Shown here in pieces: positions 8,782 to 16,646 of a stretch of 52,906 nucleotides of DNA. Within the stretch, counting starts at the first letter, position 1, and each line of letters opens with the position of its first letter. Source of the stretch: a bacterium (GTDB lineage: Bacteria; Patescibacteriota; Minisyncoccia; CAIUEV01); the NCBI GenBank assembly GCA_021779915.1, contig JAJXZR010000044.1, forward strand, positions 1 through 52,906, written 5' to 3'. Below the pieces are notes generated by a model. It did no database searches and was not told the origin of the DNA. It worked only from the letters and a program-made list of their open reading frames with translations. Made by a program: the position numbers and the translations under genes.

Positions 8782-9969
8782 TTATGCTGCCGGCGTCCAT
8801 TTTAGTCTTTGACCGGGTTCGAGAACTTCCAACCAAATTTGTCCAGGTACAAATTTAACTTCTTGTCCATCTTCTTTGTAAAAGAAAAGCTTGCTATCAA
8901 CTTTGGATTTGTCCTTTTTCCAAGTCCCTTTGATTTCTTGTCCGTCCATATAGTAATAGGCATCTCCTGAATCAGAGGAATCAAACCAAGGATCTCCCAA
9001 TTGAACATTGTTGTATTGCCCTTCTATTTGAGCAGAGGAAGCAAAGATAACTGCTACGTTCTTAGGTGCAATCCTCTTCCCATTGTTTCTGTCAGTATCG
9101 GCTGTTCCACCCCAAGTTCGAAGGTAGGTGTTAGTTGCCTTGTCATAATCATAATCGACAGCATAAGGACCGGCAAAAGCCACTCGAAGGTGCCCTCCGT
9201 TTGGACGGGAATCAAGAGGAGTTTCCTCTTGATGCGGGTATCCTACAAAGTTGTCTTGCATATTATAACCAAAAGCCTTAGCTCCTTCCAATAGTTTAGC
9301 GAACTTGGCGTACCCTGTATCGACACCTCTATTCATCCCTTCTTTTCTGTAGCAATATTGACCAGCCGATTTCCCGGCATCATTATTACAATTCATATCG
9401 TCAATTACTCCGCTATTTAGCAACTCCTTAAATTTGTCTATATCTGATCTCCCCCAATGGACGAAGATAGCATCCAAACTCTTGGCAATAGGCACAAAAT
9501 CGTGTCTGGCACTTCTCATTGATCCAACGTCATCCGGATTTCCGCAAACATACACTCCCATAAGACGAGTAATGGAAGCTGTGATAACGGGCATTTCTAC
9601 GACCATATCCGCATCGGAAAAGCCGGAGGCTGGCCTTGCAGTTACGTCGGAAGGTTGCATTACGGCAATCGGCCTTCTGTTCCAGTCAGCGCAAGGAAGT
9701 CCGCTGATAGGGCTAACATTTCCAGTATTTTGAGGCCCTTGTTGCGCTTGTCCGCTTCCCTGAGCCACTGCATTTTGATTGGATTGAACTGCTCCTTTTT
9801 TCTTGGCGGTTATTTTTCCAATAACAAATCCCACTATAATAACGGCTAAAACAACTCCAATAATCGTGACTTTTTTTCTGTCCAATTTTATTCCCAAAAC
9901 CTTTTTTTTACTCGAACCACCCATTATTTTCTCGTTTAGCTCCTCTTTGTGTTTGGATTCTTTAGTCAT
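8782..9969 (-). CDS. DUF3048 (YerB-like) domain membrane-anchored protein
   Basis: 395 residues. A charged cytoplasmic N-terminus precedes one transmembrane helix (VTIIGVVLAVIIVGFVIGKI, about residues 34-53). A Gln/Asn-rich linker then leads to an extracytoplasmic domain with DUF3048/YerB features: NRRPIAVMQPSDVTARPASG, ADMVVEMPVITASITRLMGVY, VGSMRSARHDFVPIAK and HWGRSD. The molecular function of this family is not established. Members are usually lipoproteins or membrane-anchored and found in Gram-positive-type envelopes. The C-terminal GQIWLEVLEPG segment is also typical. Confidence 0.85.
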   Translation of the reverse strand: MTKESKHKEELNEKIMGGSSKKKVLGIKLDRKKVTIIGVVLAVIIVGFVIGKITAKKKGAVQSNQNAVAQGSGQAQQGPQNTGNVSPISGLPCADWNRRPIAVMQPSDVTARPASGFSDADMVVEMPVITASITRLMGVYVCGNPDDVGSMRSARHDFVPIAKSLDAIFVHWGRSDIDKFKELLNSGVIDDMNCNNDAGKSAGQYCYRKEGMNRGVDTGYAKFAKLLEGAKAFGYNMQDNFVGYPHQEETPLDSRPNGGHLRVAFAGPYAVDYDYDKATNTYLRTWGGTADTDRNNGKRIAPKNVAVIFASSAQIEGQYNNVQLGDPWFDSSDSGDAYYYMDGQEIKGTWKKDKSKVDSKLFFYKEDGQEVKFVPGQIWLEVLEPGQRLKWTPAA

Positions 9970-10054
9970 CTTAGATGAAGTTAAATTTAATGAATTTATT
10001 ACTTTTTATTCTAGAACAGAAAAATAAAATATGGAACAATAACAATGCAAAGTC

Positions 10055-10152
10055 AAAAATGAAAAATGCAAAATTAAGGCGTGGGCTTTTCCCACAATTT
10101 CAATTGATTGTCGCGAAGCGACGCCTTAACTTTTAATTTTGCATTTTTAATT
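10055..10152. repeat. Intergenic inverted repeat with GTCGCGAAGCGAC core
   Basis: Left arm AATGCAAAATTAAGGCG (near 10065-10081) pairs with CGCCTTAAC...ATTTTGCATT (10132-10152). The loop contains smaller hairpins (GTGGG/CCCAC and GTCGCGAAGCGAC). It abuts the alr stop codon and lies between two same-strand genes. It is the same general design as the repeats at 20724 and 45798. Confidence 0.7.
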
Positions 10153-11295
10153 TTAAATTATTTCCCGTCGTAGGTGCCAAGGCAAATGTACTAGCAGTTC
10201 ATATGGGATTGTTTGGCATAGTTTTGCAAAGTTTGAAACAGAATTCAAATCGTCAATTTTATCACTAATCAAAACGATAGGATCTTCTATCTGAAGTTTC
10301 TTTATTCTAGTTACGTCAATTATTGTCATGTTCATACTAACCCTCCCCACGATTGGGCAAAATATTCTCCCAAGTTTAAAATGGCCGATATTACTTAATC
10401 TTCTGTCTATTCCTTCAAAATATCCGGCGGGAACAATCGCAATTTGCATCTCTTTTTTTGCCTCAAAAGTCAATCCATATCCGACCAAATCCCCTTTTTG
10501 GATTTTTTTGATTCCGCTTATTATTGAACGGACTTCCAGAGCCGGTTTCAAATCCAATTTTCGAAGTTTCGAAGGATCCATTCCATAAAGTCCGAGCCCG
10601 AGCCTCGCAACGTTGGCTTTTGCTTTTGGAAGATAAAATGTTCCTCCAGTAGCCGTTAGGTGAAAATACACAGTTTGAGGAAGATTTTTTTTAATCAGAC
10701 GGACTAATTTGTTCCAGATTTGTACCTGTTTTGAACAAAAATCTTTACAAAGATTGTCAGCATCGGCAAAATGAGAGTAAACTCCTTCAAGTATGATTAA
10801 AGAATTATTTTTTAATATTTCGATAGCTTCGGGCAACTCCTCTGAAAGAACGCCTTGTCGATGCATGCCTGTATCTATTTTCAGATGAAAAGATTGTTTT
10901 TTTCTTAACGATTCGTTGATCAGTTTTAGTTCTTCAAAGCTGGTTATCGCGAAAGATATGCTTTTTAGACGATTTTTTACAATGTCTTCGGTTCGAGTGT
11001 ATCCAATGATTAATATTTTGGATTTAATTCCCTCATTCCTAAGAGTTCGGGCTTCATAAAGAGAGTCTACTACCAAAAAAGCAATGTCTTCCTTGTCTAA
11101 AATTCTAGCAATTGACAAAAGACCATGTCCATAAGCGTTACTTTTAAGCACAGGTGCGAACTTAACTTTCGGATATTCTTTCTGAAAAGTATTCAGGTTA
11201 GAAAGAATATTTTTCTTTTTGATATAAATTTTTATCAAAGGGTCGTAACTTGAAAAAATTTGTCTTATGGAGCGAAGAGAGGATAATAAGCGCAT
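10153..11295 (-). CDS. alr: Alanine racemase
   Basis: 380 residues, standard size for Alr. It makes D-alanine from L-alanine with PLP, feeding peptidoglycan precursor synthesis in the cytosol. Visible signatures: PLP lysine K51 in PVLKSNAYGHG, R146 in DTGMHRQG, R231 in ANVARLGLGLYG, the catalytic Tyr Y273 in GDLVGYGLTF, and the substrate-loop motif VGRVSMNM. The family normally has Met-Asp in that last motif; here it is Met-Asn. The C-terminus PYELLVHLPWHLRR is typical. With mraY and the LCP protein in the same window this supports an endogenous cell wall. Confidence 0.95.
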   Translation of the reverse strand: MRLLSSLRSIRQIFSSYDPLIKIYIKKKNILSNLNTFQKEYPKVKFAPVLKSNAYGHGLLSIARILDKEDIAFLVVDSLYEARTLRNEGIKSKILIIGYTRTEDIVKNRLKSISFAITSFEELKLINESLRKKQSFHLKIDTGMHRQGVLSEELPEAIEILKNNSLIILEGVYSHFADADNLCKDFCSKQVQIWNKLVRLIKKNLPQTVYFHLTATGGTFYLPKAKANVARLGLGLYGMDPSKLRKLDLKPALEVRSIISGIKKIQKGDLVGYGLTFEAKKEMQIAIVPAGYFEGIDRRLSNIGHFKLGRIFCPIVGRVSMNMTIIDVTRIKKLQIEDPIVLISDKIDDLNSVSNFAKLCQTIPYELLVHLPWHLRREII

Positions 11296-11355
11296 GGTTT
11301 ATAGAATTTTTAAATTTTTGTAATTTTTAAACTAGAAAAATTATAGACTCTCACC

Positions 11356-11599
11356 GTGTCATCCCGGGCTTGATCCGGGATCCAGTTAGTCTCATAGGAT
11401 TATTCTAATTGTTCTAATTAGTCTAATTATTCTAAACAAAATCCTAAGAAACAATTTCTAAAGATTTGTTTTTTATTGTTTGGTATTTGGTGCTTTTTTA
11501 GGTTAATTATCACCGCGAAGCGGGACTCCGCCTTAGGAATTAGGTTAATTTGAGTAATTTTCTATTCTCCTGGATCCCGGGTCAAGCCCGGGATGACAC
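11356..11599. mobile_element. REPIN/MITE-like element, copy A (244 bp)
   Basis: Starts GTGTCATCCCGGGCTTGATCC and ends in the inverted form (GGGTCAAGCCCGGGATGACAC). Inside are four 9-bp tandem units of the ATTNNTCTA type, then a core with AACAAAATCCTAAG and TATTTGGTGCTTTTTTAGG, then inverted 9-bp units and CTATTCTCCTGG. There is no coding capacity. An extra GCGAAGCGG hairpin sits in its right half. The rest of the gap to tRNA-Val holds the double hairpin listed next; I see no gene. Confidence 0.85.
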
Positions 11600-11647
11600 G
11601 CGGTTGTTTTAAAAATTTAAAAATTCTATCCGTGTACGATACTGGAG

Positions 11648-11691
11648 TCGCCAGGTCATCCGACCTGGCGCCCAGTCGCATGACTGGGCGA
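11648..11691. repeat. Double-hairpin repeat, copy 1
   Basis: Two adjacent perfect hairpins: GCCAGGTC-ATCC-GACCTGGC, then GCCCAGTC-GCAT-GACTGGGC, bounded by TCG and CGA. A second copy at 17796-17840 adjoins a truncated tRNA-Gly. REP-like in design. Confidence 0.85.
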
Positions 11692-11725
11692 ACCACCATT
11701 TGTAATAATTACTCTAGTTTACCCG

Positions 11726-11799
11726 TGGACTTGAGAGGAATCGAACCTCTGACCTCGGCGATGTGAACGCCGCGCTCTAACCAACTGAGCTACAAGTCC
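11726..11799 (-). tRNA. tRNA-Val (anticodon CAC)
   Basis: The minus strand folds as a full cloverleaf: acceptor GGACTTG/CAAGTCC, D-stem GCTC/GAGC, anticodon stem CGGCG/CGCCG with loop TTCACAT (anticodon CAC), T-arm AGAGG-TTCGATT-CCTCT, and discriminator A. The CCA is not encoded. Its 5' end overlaps the last 10 nt of polA, whose TAG stop (11792-11790) is formed by bases next to the D-stem. Confidence 0.95.
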
Positions 11800-14567
11800 C
11801 CCCAATTCTTCCCTATACCCACATTCACTTTAAGTGGTAAAATTTCTTTCGCTACATTTTCCATAATCTCCTGGATCTTTTCCACAACCCCTTCTACCAG
11901 ATTATTTCGAACTTCCAAAATTATTTCGTCGTGAATGCTAAGAAGAAGCCGGACGTCTCTTTCTAGGAGTGGAATTTTGGAATATTCATACTTTTCTTCA
12001 AGATATTCTCCCACTCTAACCAACGCCAACTTCATAATATCCGCCGCAGTCCCCTGAAGAGGCATATTAATCGCCATCCGTTCTCCAGCTTGACGCAAGA
12101 TTCGATTTTCGAGGCTGGCTTCCGGCACATACCGTCTTCTGCCAAAAATAGTTTCGACATAACCGTTAATTCTTGCAAATTTTTTCGTCTCTTCCATATA
12201 TTTTGCTATCAGGGGAAATTCTTCCAAATAGTTATCGATAAATATTTTCGCTTCTCTTTCACCCATTTTGGTCGACTTGGCGAAACCAAAAGAACTGATC
12301 CCATAAATTATCCCGAAATTCAGAGCTTTAGCGGAATTCCGAAGCTCATCCGTTACTTCCTTCGGAGGAAGGTTATTAACCAGTGCCGCCGTTTTTCTGT
12401 GAATGTCTTCTCCTCTTTCAAATGATTCGATTAGTTTTTTTTCTCCAGTTAAATAGGCGGCAATTCGTACTTCTATCTGGGAATAGTCTAAAGAGACCAG
12501 TTGAAATCCCTCTTCGGCAACAAAAATATGTCTTAGCCCCAAATTATTCTCTTTATCAATAGGCTCTTTCGGTATATTTTGCAGATTAGGATTGTTGGAA
12601 GAAAGCCGGCCAGTCGTGGTTCCGGTTTGTTCGAAAGAGGTGTAAAGCCTTTTTGTTTCTTGATTTACAAGTTTGGGAATCACATCCAAATAAGTTGTTT
12701 GAAATTTTCTTCTTTCCCGGAATTCCAAAAGAAAAGGAATAATCGGATGAGTTCCTGCCAACTTTTCTAGTACATCAGCTTTTGTAGAGAAATGACCAGA
12801 TTTTCCCTTCTTGCTTACAAAAGACGAGATTCCAAGATCTTCAAATAAAACATCTGCCAATTGAGACGGGGAATCCAGATTAAATTCTTTCCCTGAGAGT
12901 GCAAAAATTTCTTCTTTGAGTTTTGTAAGAAAAACTTGATTTTTTTGGCGTAGAATTTCCAGGAGTTCGAGATCAATCTTTATTCCGCTCATTTCCATCA
13001 TCCCGAGGACTTTCGCTAGAGGGGACTCAATTTCTTTGTAAATAAAATCCAAATCTTTTTCCTTAATTTTATCTTTTATTACTGGAAATATTTCTTTGAG
13101 GAAATTACTTTCTTTTTGAAATTGAACTTGCTCTACAAACGCTCCCGAAATTTCTTTTTGCAAGGTGGCTAAAATTGCCAATATTTCATTAACTTTGGAG
13201 AGATTCAAAGAATTATCCTCAGGAAGAAGCAGAGAAAGCTGTTGTTTAGGCTCTTCCCACCTGGTTTTTGCAAAAAACCAAGCCACCTCTTTAAAGGAAA
13301 ACTTTCGCATGTTGATTGGCTGGATGAGATAAGCTTCCAATTTTAGATCTTGACTTTTTTCGAGAATATCACGGTGAGGAAACAGCCCTTTATAAATTTC
13401 TTTGGAATCAAAAACCCAAACCATAATTTCTTTCCAAAGAAGAGCGCTAAATTTTTCAATCAAATTTTTCTTAATAAAAAAAGACTCTTTAAGACTTCCC
13501 TTATCAACAATTCCCAATCCCAACCCTTCCCCAAAAGAACTTTTTCCAAACCAAGCAACAACATCTGAAGTAGTATTTAAGGCATTCTTAACTCTATTTT
13601 CCAACTCCTCCAAACTGTTTATTACCGAAATATCATTTTTTAAAGCTATCTTCTCTTCGATACTTTCGACCTTTAACTTTTGACTAGGTACTTTCAATTC
13701 TTGTTGCCACTTTTCTATCCGATTGATTAAAGAAGTAAAAGAATAATCTTCCAAATGTTTTTTGCCTGCTTCCAATTGATCGGTTTCAAAAATCCCGTCT
13801 TGCCAATTTATTTCGATTGGAACGTCACAATCCAAAGTTACTAGTTCCTTGCTAAGAAGCGCTTGGTCTTTATTTTCTTCCAAAATTTCCTTAATACGCG
13901 GTTTCAATTTGTCTAAATTAGCATAAATCCCTTCCAATGTGTGATAAGTTTGAAGCAATTCGGAAGCGGTTTTAGGTCCAATTCCTTTTACTCCTTTGAC
14001 ATTATCAGAAGCATCTCCCCGCAGTCCCTTGAAATCATTCATTTGATGAGGCTCAAGACCAAAACGCATTTTCACTTCTTTCTCATTGTACATTTTCGCC
14101 TCGCTGATTCCTCGAGAAAGGGCATAGACTTTCACTTTTGGGCTAATCAGTTGAAGAGTATCAAGATCTCCAGTAGCAATCACAACTTCTCCTTCAGGAT
14201 AGTCTTTTATAAATTGGCGGGTAGAAGTACCAATAATATCATCCGCTTCAAAGCCTGCTTTCTCAAAACTTAAAAATCCAAATTGCTCTACCAGTTCTTT
14301 TGTAAGAGGAATCTGAGCATAAAGTTCGTCCGGTGCTTTTGTACGGGTCGCTTTGTATTCTTTGTATTTCTCGGCTCGAAAAGTCGGCTTGGGAGAGTCA
14401 AAAGCAAAAATAATATGGGTCGGATTTATATTTTTGGTTATATTTATCACAGCCGAAGTAAAACCATAGACTGCATTAACAACCCTCCCACTCGGATCAG
14501 TAAGTGGTGGAAGAGCGTAAAAAGCCCGGTAAATCAGAGCGCTAGAATCAAAAATGAGAAGCTTCAT
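11790..14567 (-). CDS. polA: DNA polymerase I
   Basis: 925 residues from the ATG at 14567 (MKLLIFDSSALIYRAFYALPP), the conserved N-terminus of the family. A longer in-frame start at 14642 would only add 25 residues encoded by the adjacent repeat element. Domains in order: 5'-nuclease (1 to about 290, with EADDIIGT, ATGDLDTLQL and GVKGIGPKTA); a degenerate 3'-5' exonuclease fold (about 310-510) without the DxE metal motif (DVVAWFGKSS in its place); the polymerase domain with motif A SLDYSQIEVR, O-helix RNSAKALNFGIIYG and motif C SIHDEI. It acts in gap filling, primer removal and repair. The C-terminus overlaps tRNA-Val by 10 nt. Confidence 0.96.
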   Translation of the reverse strand: MKLLIFDSSALIYRAFYALPPLTDPSGRVVNAVYGFTSAVINITKNINPTHIIFAFDSPKPTFRAEKYKEYKATRTKAPDELYAQIPLTKELVEQFGFLSFEKAGFEADDIIGTSTRQFIKDYPEGEVVIATGDLDTLQLISPKVKVYALSRGISEAKMYNEKEVKMRFGLEPHQMNDFKGLRGDASDNVKGVKGIGPKTASELLQTYHTLEGIYANLDKLKPRIKEILEENKDQALLSKELVTLDCDVPIEINWQDGIFETDQLEAGKKHLEDYSFTSLINRIEKWQQELKVPSQKLKVESIEEKIALKNDISVINSLEELENRVKNALNTTSDVVAWFGKSSFGEGLGLGIVDKGSLKESFFIKKNLIEKFSALLWKEIMVWVFDSKEIYKGLFPHRDILEKSQDLKLEAYLIQPINMRKFSFKEVAWFFAKTRWEEPKQQLSLLLPEDNSLNLSKVNEILAILATLQKEISGAFVEQVQFQKESNFLKEIFPVIKDKIKEKDLDFIYKEIESPLAKVLGMMEMSGIKIDLELLEILRQKNQVFLTKLKEEIFALSGKEFNLDSPSQLADVLFEDLGISSFVSKKGKSGHFSTKADVLEKLAGTHPIIPFLLEFRERRKFQTTYLDVIPKLVNQETKRLYTSFEQTGTTTGRLSSNNPNLQNIPKEPIDKENNLGLRHIFVAEEGFQLVSLDYSQIEVRIAAYLTGEKKLIESFERGEDIHRKTAALVNNLPPKEVTDELRNSAKALNFGIIYGISSFGFAKSTKMGEREAKIFIDNYLEEFPLIAKYMEETKKFARINGYVETIFGRRRYVPEASLENRILRQAGERMAINMPLQGTAADIMKLALVRVGEYLEEKYEYSKIPLLERDVRLLLSIHDEIILEVRNNLVEGVVEKIQEIMENVAKEILPLKVNVGIGKNWGDL

Positions 14568-14604
14568 AATTAGTTTATCAAGTTCATAAAGTTTATCAAG
14601 AAAC

Positions 14605-14758
14605 GTGTCATCCCGGCCCCCGAGCCGGGATCCAGGAAACAAAATTAGACTGATTGAATGTTAGTTCTATGTGTATCATTAAAAAACTAAACAGAAAAAC
14701 GTTTTAATAGGCTAATACTATCCTCCTGAATCCCCGGTCGACACGCCGGGGATGACAC
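14605..14758. mobile_element. REPIN/MITE-like element, copy E (154 bp, short type)
   Basis: Left end GTGTCATCCCGGCCCCCGAG, right end CCCCGGTCGACACGCCGGGG then ATGACAC. The interior (TTAGACTGATTGAATGTTAG through AAAAAACTAAACAG to CTATCCTCC) matches copy F at 24516 in reverse orientation but not the longer copies A-D. It lies directly upstream of polA. From here to 14909 there are only AT-rich AACTTTATAAACTT-type short repeats. Confidence 0.85.
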
Positions 14759-14909
14759 ACGAGAAGATCATTTCAGACTTGTTTAAAACCTAATCCTTGT
14801 CTCTTGGAGTTTGTAAATTTTACCAGCTTTATAAACTTTGAGAAAATTCTTACCTTTTTTACTTTACAAACTTTAAAAACTTTATAAACTTGATAAACTA
14901 ATTTACCTC

Positions 14910-14937
14910 TTGACAAAACCGTTCTAGTCCATAAAAT
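14910..14937 (+). promoter_or_regulatory. Strong sigma-70 promoter candidate
   Basis: A perfect TTGACA (14910-14915) and TAAAAT (14932-14937) with a 16-nt spacer lie about 45 nt upstream of the small ORF at 14983. This is among the best promoters readable in the window. Confidence 0.7.
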
Positions 14938-14982
14938 AAGGGGTTAAGTTGATTTATTAAAAGCTTTAGGGAGGAGCGTTTA

Positions 14983-15150
14983 ATGGGGAAGCTAGAAACA
15001 ATGGGGATACTTGTTGGCAATCCGCTGATAATGTTCGTTATTGTGGTTTGTTTTTTAGCCATAACTTTAGCAGCTTTGTTATCAGCATTATCCAGTACTT
15101 TTTCTTCTCTTCGTTATCTCAATAGAAGAAAAACAAGGCTAAAATCTTGA
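14983..15150 (+). CDS. Small single-span membrane protein, 55 aa
   Basis: ATG at 14983, TGA at 15148-15150. The product MGKLETMGILVGNPL continues into one hydrophobic helix (about residues 16-40, MFVIVVCFLAITLAALLSAL) and a basic tail (RYLNRRKTRLKS), so it is probably a one-pass membrane peptide with a cytoplasmic positive C-terminus. It has a strong Shine-Dalgarno (AGGGAGGAG, 14968-14976), unlike almost every other gene here. A strong promoter lies upstream and an intrinsic terminator just downstream, so it looks like a complete monocistronic unit. I do not recognise the family; a regulatory or toxin-like small protein are both possible. Confidence 0.65.
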   Translation: MGKLETMGILVGNPLIMFVIVVCFLAITLAALLSALSSTFSSLRYLNRRKTRLKS

Positions 15151-15161
15151 CGAAAACAACC

Positions 15162-15193
15162 AAAAAACCCGTTCAGAAAGAACGGGTTTTTTA
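15162..15193. terminator. Intrinsic terminator, bidirectional
   Basis: AAAAAACCCGTTC-AGAAA-GAACGGGTTTTTT: a 7-bp GC-containing stem flanked by A and T runs. It sits between the convergent small ORF (+) and the LCP gene (-) and can serve both. Confidence 0.9.
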
Positions 15194-15215
15194 GTTCCGA
15201 CCCAATCAAATAATT

Positions 15216-16565
15216 TTAATTCTTTTTCTTTGAATTGGTGTTGGTATTCTTATTGTTGCTATTCGTGTTGCTGTTTTTAGAACTGGACGAGTTCGTATTG
15301 CTATTCTTGTTAACAGTACTCGCGTTCGTATTTTTGTTACTAGAACTGGAATTGGCATTTGCGTTAGCGTTCAAATTTGCATCATTGGCTTTCTTGGCTT
15401 TCTTTAAATCAGCTGATGTTTTTGGTTCTTCTATCGGCTGGTAAGGTGTTTGGGGCGGTATTATATTGTTGACCGCATTTTCGTCAAAAATATTAGCGCA
15501 AAGCTCTTTAATTTTGTCATAATTGTCACCTTTTGGTCGAAGAATATAAGCCGGTCCGTCGCTAGTGTCAATCATGCTGGAATACAAGAGACCATTAGTA
15601 CCGTTGTCTATTACTTTGTGAATTATGCCTGGATTGTCCATTTTCTGAGCTATTCCAAAAAGTTTTTGCATTTCCCAAGGAGCCATAGTAGTTCTAATAT
15701 TGTCCCCCAAAATATTCAGCATGTCGTTGAGTTTGTTAAAATCGGTCAGAACTCCGAGAGAAAGAGCTTTCGCTTTTATCGCCATAATAACATCCTGCTG
15801 TCTTCGAGCTCGATCAAAGTCGCTGGTATTGTATCTGGCACGGGAATAGCACAGAGCCTTGTCTCCGTTTAAAGTCAAATCTCCCGCCGGTAAAGAAAAG
15901 ATTCCTCCGCACTCGTTTCCTTCAACAAACTGGGATGTTTCAGAGAATGGTTTGTCTAGGTGCACATTGATGCCTCCAAGAGTGTCAACGATTTCTCTTA
16001 ATGCCTGAAAATTAGCCGTGACAACATAATGAATCTGTAGCCCCGTCACATTTTGAATAACTTGTTGCATCAATTCCATCCCCTTGTCTTTTCCAGCTTC
16101 TTCGCCAAACACCGTAGCTCCATTAATCTTTCTGGTTCCATGTCCGGGAATGTCAACATAAAGATCTCTAGGAATTGAGATCAAGGCAACTTTGTTGTCG
16201 CTTGGTTTGATGCTGGCGATCATAATCGTATCAGCTAGTAGACTTCCTCCGGGCATATTCGATCCTCTTTCCCCCAGTAGCAAAATATTAATCCTTCCCT
16301 CCTTGACTCCCGCTACATCATTCTCGCTTTTCGTCAAAGAATCAAAAAGACCACCTCCCTTTGAAGATATCTTGCTAAAAAAGCTTGAGGCTCTATAGAA
16401 AAGAAACCCGCCGAGAAGAATCAACACCATCCCTACGACCAAAATAATTTTCTTAAGTTTTTTTCTTTTAGCTTTTTTCTTAGGATCCAACTCGCCAATG
16501 TCACTTTTTTCGTCAATTTCATCCAAATCCTTACTTTTATCGCCATTTAGTGGGTAATAAGCCAT
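15216..16565 (-). CDS. LytR-CpsA-Psr (LCP) family cell-envelope protein
   Basis: 449 residues: a charged cytoplasmic N-terminus, one transmembrane helix (ILVVGMVLILLGGFLFY, about 40-57), then the LCP domain with INILLLGERG, LLADTIMIASI, ALISIPRDLYVDIPG, GTRKINGA, VDTLGGINVHLDKPF and YSRARYNTSDFDRARRQQDVI. The conserved Asp and Arg residues that bind the pyrophosphate of polyprenyl-linked substrates are present. LCP enzymes ligate anionic glycopolymers to peptidoglycan outside the membrane. The last ~75 residues are a low-complexity Asn/Ser/Lys tail, possibly a wall-spanning spacer. It is convergent with the small 55-aa gene. Confidence 0.93.
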   Translation of the reverse strand: MAYYPLNGDKSKDLDEIDEKSDIGELDPKKKAKRKKLKKIILVVGMVLILLGGFLFYRASSFFSKISSKGGGLFDSLTKSENDVAGVKEGRINILLLGERGSNMPGGSLLADTIMIASIKPSDNKVALISIPRDLYVDIPGHGTRKINGATVFGEEAGKDKGMELMQQVIQNVTGLQIHYVVTANFQALREIVDTLGGINVHLDKPFSETSQFVEGNECGGIFSLPAGDLTLNGDKALCYSRARYNTSDFDRARRQQDVIMAIKAKALSLGVLTDFNKLNDMLNILGDNIRTTMAPWEMQKLFGIAQKMDNPGIIHKVIDNGTNGLLYSSMIDTSDGPAYILRPKGDNYDKIKELCANIFDENAVNNIIPPQTPYQPIEEPKTSADLKKAKKANDANLNANANANSSSSNKNTNASTVNKNSNTNSSSSKNSNTNSNNKNTNTNSKKKN

Positions 16566-16646
16566 TTCAATTGTTTAGGGGTTTAATTAACTTACTCAAT
16601 ATATTAAAAGCGAACCAGAGAATGTTAGTACGTTTAAAAATAAATT

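Noticed and set aside
14568-14642. Longer polA start giving an extra 25-residue N-terminus
   Set aside because: Its first codons lie in the terminal hairpin of a REPIN-like element, and the conserved family N-terminus starts at 14567.
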